Below are positions 6,003 through 8,916 of a DNA stretch of 8,916 bases, in pieces (position 1 is the stretch's first letter; every line of letters starts with the position of its first letter). The DNA is from Planctomycetota bacterium (GTDB lineage: Bacteria; Planctomycetota; Planctomycetia; Pirellulales; Thermoguttaceae): the NCBI GenBank assembly GCA_021784975.1, contig JAJYGU010000337.1, positions 1-8,916 of the forward strand. The letters run 5' to 3'. The position numbers and the translations under genes were made by a program. The notes under the pieces were generated by a model that was not told where the DNA came from, did not search any database, and saw only the letters and a list, made by a program, of their open reading frames with translations.

Positions 6003-6114
6003 TCCCAAATCCCAAACATATTCAAAGCTCGAATCCTCAAAGGAAGCCGCCATTTGCGGCGATTGGAAATTGGAGATTTGGGCTTGCTTGGGATTTGGTG
6101 CTTGGGATTTGGGA
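6003..6114. repeat. 13-base inverted repeat with a tandem 14-base duplication
   Basis: TCCCAAATCCCAA (6003-6015) is the exact reverse complement of 6102-6114. Inside the right side, the 14-base word TGCTTGGGATTTGG occurs twice head to tail (6085-6098 and 6099-6112). A small GCCGC/GCGGC hairpin (6046-6060) lies between the arms. The region is richer in A/T than the genes around it. It looks like a non-coding repeat family, with no sign of a gene. Confidence 0.6.
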
Positions 6115-6132
6115 TTTCTGGATAGCGATTAT

Positions 6133-6156
6133 CGTCAGCTTACGCTGACGCGGAGC
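6133..6156 (+). promoter_or_regulatory. short hairpin ending at the prfA ribosome binding site
   Basis: CGTCAGC (6133-6139) and GCTGACG (6144-6150) form a perfect 7-base stem around TTAC. It continues into CGGAGC, whose GGAG (6152-6155) is the only Shine-Dalgarno-like sequence near the prfA ATG at 6160, four bases away. The word ACGCGGAGC (6148-6156) is shared with the palindrome in the tmk-holB spacer. The repeat therefore appears to provide the ribosome binding site. Confidence 0.5.
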
Positions 6157-6159
6157 TTT

Positions 6160-7233
6160 ATGCCCAATCCGCTTGACGAAACGCTCTCCCGCTTTGAGGA
6201 GCTGGAACGCCAACTGGTCGACCCCGAGGTGCTGGTCAATCCGGCCCGGCTCACGGCGGTAGCCCGCGAACACGGCTCGCTGGCGAAGCTGGCCACCAAG
6301 TACCGCCACTTCAAAGACCTCAATCGCCAGATCCGCGAGGCCAGGGAGATGGCCGAGGGCGGGGACCCCGAGATGCGCGAACTGGCCCAAGGCGAGCTTC
6401 CGCAACTGAAGGCCCAACGGGAACGCTACTGGAACGAGTTGCTCGATCTGAGCATCGGCGGCGAGGATGCCAACCGCTCGCGCTGCATCCTGGAGATCCG
6501 CGCCGGCACCGGGGGCGAAGAAGCGGCCTTGTTCGCCCGCGATCTGTTTGAAATGTACAAGCACTACGCCGAAGACCGCCGCTGGAAGGTAGAGATCCTC
6601 GACATGTCGCCCACCGAGCTGGGCGGCTTCAAGGAGGTGATCGTCGGCGTCGAGGGCGAGGGCGCCTTCCGCGCGCTGCAATTCGAGAGCGGTGGTCACC
6701 GCGTTCAACGCGTGCCGGAGACCGAGGCCAAGGGCCGCGTGCACACCTCGGCGGCCACCGTGGCGGTCATGGCCGAACCGGAGGACGTCGAGGTCGACCT
6801 CAAGCCCAGCGACTACCGTAAGGACATCTTCCACGCCAGCGGCCCTGGCGGGCAACACGTCAACAAGACCGCCTCCGCCATCCGGCTGACGCATTACGAA
6901 ACCGGCATCGTGGTTTCCTGCCAGGACGAGAAGAGCCAGCACAAGAACCTGGCCAAGGCCCTGCGGGTGCTGAAGAGCCGGATCTACGAGCTCCGCCGGG
7001 CGACCGAACACAAGAAGCGGTCCGACGAGCGGAAGAGCAAGATCGGCTCCGGCGACCGCAGCCAACGAATTCGCACCTACAACTTCCCCGAGAACCGCGT
7101 CACCGACCACCGCATCAACCTGACGCTTTACAAGCTCGACAGCATCATCGCCGGAAACCTCGACCTTTTGATCGACGCCCTGTTGGAATACGAACGCCAG
7201 GAGCAGCGGGCCGCGTTTGGAACGGTCGATTGA
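6160..7233 (+). CDS. prfA: peptide chain release factor 1 (RF1)
   Basis: RF1 reads UAA and UAG in the ribosomal A site and triggers release of the finished protein. The protein has 357 residues, against 360 in E. coli. Domains in order: an N-terminal helical domain (about 1-100), the PCRF core with GTGGEEAALFARDLF (from residue 116), and the codon-recognition domain with P186-E187-T188 in RVPETEAKGRVHTSAATVAVM. The PxT signature marks RF1, as RF2 has SPF. The catalytic loop GPGGQHVNKT follows with GGQ at 230-232, then SQHKNLAKAL and RTYNFPENRVTDHRINLTLYKLD. Q232 is the glutamine expected to be methylated by the PrmC encoded next. The ATG at 6160 gives the normal N-terminus (MPNPLDETLSRFEELE); open codons before it translate spacer repeats. 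The stop is one base before prmC. Confidence 0.98.
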   Translation: MPNPLDETLSRFEELERQLVDPEVLVNPARLTAVAREHGSLAKLATKYRHFKDLNRQIREAREMAEGGDPEMRELAQGELPQLKAQRERYWNELLDLSIGGEDANRSRCILEIRAGTGGEEAALFARDLFEMYKHYAEDRRWKVEILDMSPTELGGFKEVIVGVEGEGAFRALQFESGGHRVQRVPETEAKGRVHTSAATVAVMAEPEDVEVDLKPSDYRKDIFHASGPGGQHVNKTASAIRLTHYETGIVVSCQDEKSQHKNLAKALRVLKSRIYELRRATEHKKRSDERKSKIGSGDRSQRIRTYNFPENRVTDHRINLTLYKLDSIIAGNLDLLIDALLEYERQEQRAAFGTVD

Positions 7234-7234
7234 C

Positions 7235-8188
7235 ATGTCTTCCGCCGAATCCTGGAGCATCGGCCGGCTGTTGCAATGGACGGCCGACTATTTGCGCGGG
7301 CATGGGTCGGAGAGCCCACGATTGGACGCCGAGGTCCTGCTGGCCGAGACGCTAGCTTGCCAGCGGATCGATCTCTACACTCGCTTTGAGGAAACGCCGG
7401 GGGAAGAAGTGCGGGCCGCCTTCCGCGAGTTGGTCCGCCGCCGAGCGGAAGGGACGCCGGTGGCTTACCTGGTTGGCCGCCGCGAGTTCTACTCGCTTTC
7501 GTTCCGGGTGACGCCCGATGTGCTTATTCCGCGGCCCGAAACCGAGCTCCTGGTGGTCGCGGTCCTGGACTTGGCCAAGAAGTTGTCAGGCATCTCCCCT
7601 TTCCCTCGGGGAGAGGGGCAGGGGGTGAGGGGGATCGCTGCAACCGGGCCGAACGTCACTCAGGTGAACAAGATCACCGCCATCGCCGACCTCGGCACCG
7701 GAAGCGGCATTATCGCTGTGTGTCTGGCAAGACACTTGCCCGAGTGCCGCGTGACCGCCGCCGATGTCAGCCCTGCGGCCCTGGCGGTGGCTGCCGACAA
7801 CGCCCAACAACACGGGGTGGCCGATCGGGTCGAACTGGTGGAAAGCGACCTGTTTGCCGCTGTGCCCGCCGATCGACGGTTTGACGTGGTCGTCAGCAAC
7901 CCGCCCTACGTGGCGCAAGCCGAGATGGCCGGGCTCCCGGCCGAGGTTAAGAACTTCGAGCCGCAGGGGGCGCTGCTGGCCGGGCCGCGGGGTACCGAGG
8001 TGATTGAGAAGCTCATTCCGCAAGCGGCCGAGCGACTACGGCCGGGCGGGCATCTCCTGATGGAGGTCAGCCCCACGATTCACGACGCAGTTCGCGGTCT
8101 GTTGGAAGCGGACGGCCGATTCGAGGCGGCGGCAACCATCAAGGACCTCGCTCGCCTGCCGCGAGTGGTGCAGGGCAGGAAGAGATAA
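7235..8188 (+). CDS. prmC: release factor glutamine methyltransferase with an inserted linker
   Basis: PrmC uses S-adenosylmethionine to N5-methylate the GGQ glutamine of RF1 and RF2, raising release efficiency. Seen: an N-terminal RF-binding helical domain (1-75), VGRREFYSLSFRV (80-92), IPRPETELLV (98-107), the AdoMet-binding DLGTGSG (152-158), AADVSPAAL (175-183) and the active-site NPPY (222-225). All motifs are intact. The 317 residues exceed the usual 275-290. The excess is in the linker between IPRPETE and DLGTGSG, about residues 116-147, which is around 35 residues where E. coli has about ten. That segment includes the translated palindrome described separately. The start at ATG 7235, one base after the prfA TGA, implies translational coupling; a TTG at 7217 overlapping prfA is possible but less likely. 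No strong ribosome binding site is present. Confidence 0.95.
   Translation: MSSAESWSIGRLLQWTADYLRGHGSESPRLDAEVLLAETLACQRIDLYTRFEETPGEEVRAAFRELVRRRAEGTPVAYLVGRREFYSLSFRVTPDVLIPRPETELLVVAVLDLAKKLSGISPFPRGEGQGVRGIAATGPNVTQVNKITAIADLGTGSGIIAVCLARHLPECRVTAADVSPAALAVAADNAQQHGVADRVELVESDLFAAVPADRRFDVVVSNPPYVAQAEMAGLPAEVKNFEPQGALLAGPRGTEVIEKLIPQAAERLRPGGHLLMEVSPTIHDAVRGLLEADGRFEAAATIKDLARLPRVVQGRKR
7596..7634. repeat. palindromic repeat inserted in frame inside prmC
   Basis: The bases 7596-7605 pair with 7609-7618 in a 10-pair stem with a single G-T wobble and a three-base TCG loop. A G-rich tail (7619-7634) with a GGGGGTGAGGGG word follows. This C-rich stem plus GGGGTGAGGGG tail resembles a spacer repeat seen widely in bacterial genomes. 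Here it is translated as residues 120-134 of PrmC (ISPFPRGEGQGVRGI) without breaking the frame. Confidence 0.7.
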
Positions 8189-8189
8189 A

Positions 8190-8210
8190 GGACTGCCCCT
8201 TTTGCGCCGA
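8190..8210 (+). repeat. degenerate partial copy of the GGACTGTCCC element
   Basis: GGACTGCCCCTT at 8190-8201 matches the right arm of the rpmE-prfA element (GGACTGTCCCCTT, 5900-5912) apart from one T-to-C change, and a GCG follows shortly after in both. No partner arm is found, so this would be half an element or chance. It begins two bases after the prmC stop codon. Confidence 0.3.
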
Positions 8211-8219
8211 AACAAGCAA

Positions 8220-8248
8220 TTGCCCGCATGCGCCAAACAGGGTAGGAT
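8220..8248 (+). promoter_or_regulatory. predicted promoter of the pseudopilin gene
   Basis: TTGCCC (8220-8225) and TAGGAT (8243-8248) are 17 bases apart. The predicted start near 8255 gives a leader of about 95 bases ending in a strong Shine-Dalgarno. No terminator was found between prmC and this gene, so read-through from prmC is also possible. Confidence 0.4.
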
Positions 8249-8335
8249 GGCGAGTAGTGGGAATTGGGAGTTGTCGCACTCAAACAGTCTTCTCCAGCCG
8301 ATAGGTTCTTGTCGATCGCGGTTCCACGAGTTCAT

Positions 8336-8344
8336 GGGAGGTGA
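8336..8344 (+). promoter_or_regulatory. strong ribosome binding site of the pseudopilin gene
   Basis: GGGAGGTGA matches the anti-Shine-Dalgarno closely and ends 5 bases before the ATG at 8350. It is by far the best ribosome binding site in the window and fixes the start, although a GTG at 8341 is also in frame. Confidence 0.8.
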
Positions 8345-8349
8345 CTGAG

Positions 8350-8916
8350 ATGCGAGCGCACGACGTTTCCCCTATTGTCCCCAAGTCGTCTAGGTCCGGG
8401 TTCAGTCTGATCGAAACGTTGGTGGTGATCGTCATCATATCGATTATGGTCGCGCTGCTGTTGCCCGCTTTGCAGCGGGCCCGGGCGGCCGCCAACCGCG
8501 CGGCCTGCGAAAACCACCTACACCAACTGGCCCTTGCGGCGCGGATGTACGTGGGGTCGTTCAAGAAGTGGCCCGATCCGGCGGCCCCGAACTCCGCGGG
8601 CGGATGGTCGGTGGAGCTGCTGCTATTCCTGGAAGAGAAGGCGCTGCACGACCAAATCATGCAGAATCCGACCTTGAATCCGGCCGCCTTGTCACCCTAC
8701 GTCACCATTCGACCGAAGCTCGAGACCTGCCCGCTGGGCTATGACGGCGACAGCACCATCGCCGGGATTCCGGCGGCCAATTATGTGGCGGTGGGCAACT
8801 CGAAGGGGTTTTCGATCGCACTGGCCGATGCTCCGATCGATTTCCGCGGCCCGTGGGTCACTGGACCGGCGATGTCGTTGCTGGATATCGAGAAGAAGAG
8901 CGGGCCGCACGCGGGC
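8350..8916 (+). CDS. DUF1559-type pseudopilin-like protein (3' end cut by window)
   Basis: A membrane-anchored protein with a type IV prepilin N-terminus, of the kind present in many copies in planctomycetes; its role is not established. A 17-residue basic leader ends in SG, then FSLIETLVVIVIISIMVALLLPALQRARAAA: prepilin peptidase would cut between G17 and F18, and E22 is the conserved Glu5 of the mature protein. The hydrophobic helix runs to about residue 42. After it come ACENHLHQLALAARMYVGSFKKWPDP and a globular part with two cysteines at most (C54 and one near CPLGYDG). The visible 189 codons stop at GPHAG, which is where this family's closing H-x9-DG motif normally begins, so only a few tens of residues are likely missing. 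A general secretion pseudopilin (GspG/H) is the alternative; the AANYVAVGN segment and the end favour DUF1559. The upstream gene is prmC, with no functional link evident. Confidence 0.88.
   Translation, partial: MRAHDVSPIVPKSSRSGFSLIETLVVIVIISIMVALLLPALQRARAAANRAACENHLHQLALAARMYVGSFKKWPDPAAPNSAGGWSVELLLFLEEKALHDQIMQNPTLNPAALSPYVTIRPKLETCPLGYDGDSTIAGIPAANYVAVGNSKGFSIALADAPIDFRGPWVTGPAMSLLDIEKKSGPHAG

Larger units (their letters stand above)
5838..6159 (+). other. rpmE-prfA spacer made of several repeats
   Basis: These 322 bases hold no convincing gene. An open frame runs into prfA from 5911, but the real prfA start is at 6160 and the earlier codons translate the repeats. From left to right the spacer holds a MITE-like element, a GCAA-loop hairpin, an inverted repeat with a tandem duplication and a short hairpin touching the prfA ribosome binding site. 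Each is listed separately. No hairpin is followed by a run of T, so no intrinsic terminator is predicted and read-through from rpmE into prfA is possible. Confidence 0.75.

Noticed and set aside
5295..6053. A 252-codon minus-strand frame across holB end, rpmE and the spacer
   Set aside because: It crosses two secure plus-strand genes and several repeats and has no family resemblance.
5911..6159. An N-terminal extension of RF1 of 83 codons
   Set aside because: The extension translates repeat DNA; RF1 proteins start where the ATG at 6160 lies, and a GGAG precedes it.
6037..7260. A 407-codon open frame on the minus strand, antisense to prfA
   Set aside because: It mirrors prfA codons in a GC-rich gene, its product is Val/Ala/Leu/Gly-rich without recognisable motifs, and prfA on the plus strand is certain.
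8257..8275. GGAATTGGGAG stretch before the pseudopilin as a copy of the TTTGGGA repeat
   Set aside because: Only short, imperfect similarity to 6061-6074; too weak to call a repeat.
1..8916. CRISPR array, tRNA or rRNA gene, or defence/secretion island
   Set aside because: No regularly spaced repeats, no tRNA-like cloverleaf and no rRNA-like stretch was recognised; nearly all space is taken by identified genes and short spacers.

Overview
The window looks like chromosomal DNA from a planctomycete, probably near the Pirellulales. It is GC-rich with strong G/C preference at third codon positions. It ends in a DUF1559-type pseudopilin, a family greatly expanded in Planctomycetota. Both envelope genes are planctomycete-like, and the spacers are full of short palindromic repeats. 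No mobile-element gene, RNA gene, CRISPR array or phage gene is visible. I see no new multi-gene system; most genes are housekeeping. The unusual signals lie in the spacers, the gene ends and one broken-looking gene.

Layout: (1) 1-804, minus strand, the N-terminal 268 codons of dTDP-glucose 4,6-dehydratase (rfbB). (2) 1046-1705, plus, a small lipoprotein whose residue pattern recalls TolB-N/CsgG-type domains. (3) 1743-2636, plus, a secreted protein of unknown function whose reading frame is doubtful at about 2212-2426. (4) 2596-3540, minus, an inosine/uridine-preferring nucleoside hydrolase that overlaps gene 3 tail to tail. (5) 3682-8188, plus, an informational block: tmk (dTMP kinase), holB (clamp-loader delta'), rpmE (bL31), prfA (RF1) and prmC (the methyltransferase that modifies the RF1 GGQ glutamine). 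(6) 8350 to the end, plus, a pseudopilin-like DUF1559 protein cut by the window edge just as its C-terminal motif begins.

How the genes fit: tmk and holB supply dTTP precursor and replicase loading. rpmE, prfA and prmC form the familiar translation cluster, with prmC one base after prfA. The purine/pyrimidine nucleoside hydrolase is divergent from tmk, so a nucleotide-salvage link is possible but not shown.

Regulation and repeats: every gene or gene block with its own upstream spacer has a sigma70-like TTGnnn / TAnnnT pair with 17 or 18 bases between. For tmk and gene 3 the -10 box ends only 7-8 bases before the ATG and no Shine-Dalgarno is seen, suggesting leaderless mRNAs. Several unrelated palindromic repeats are packed into 4.3-7.6 kb. 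One lengthens the tmk C-terminus, one MITE-like element sits between rpmE and prfA, one appears to supply the prfA ribosome binding site, and one is inserted in frame in the prmC interdomain linker.
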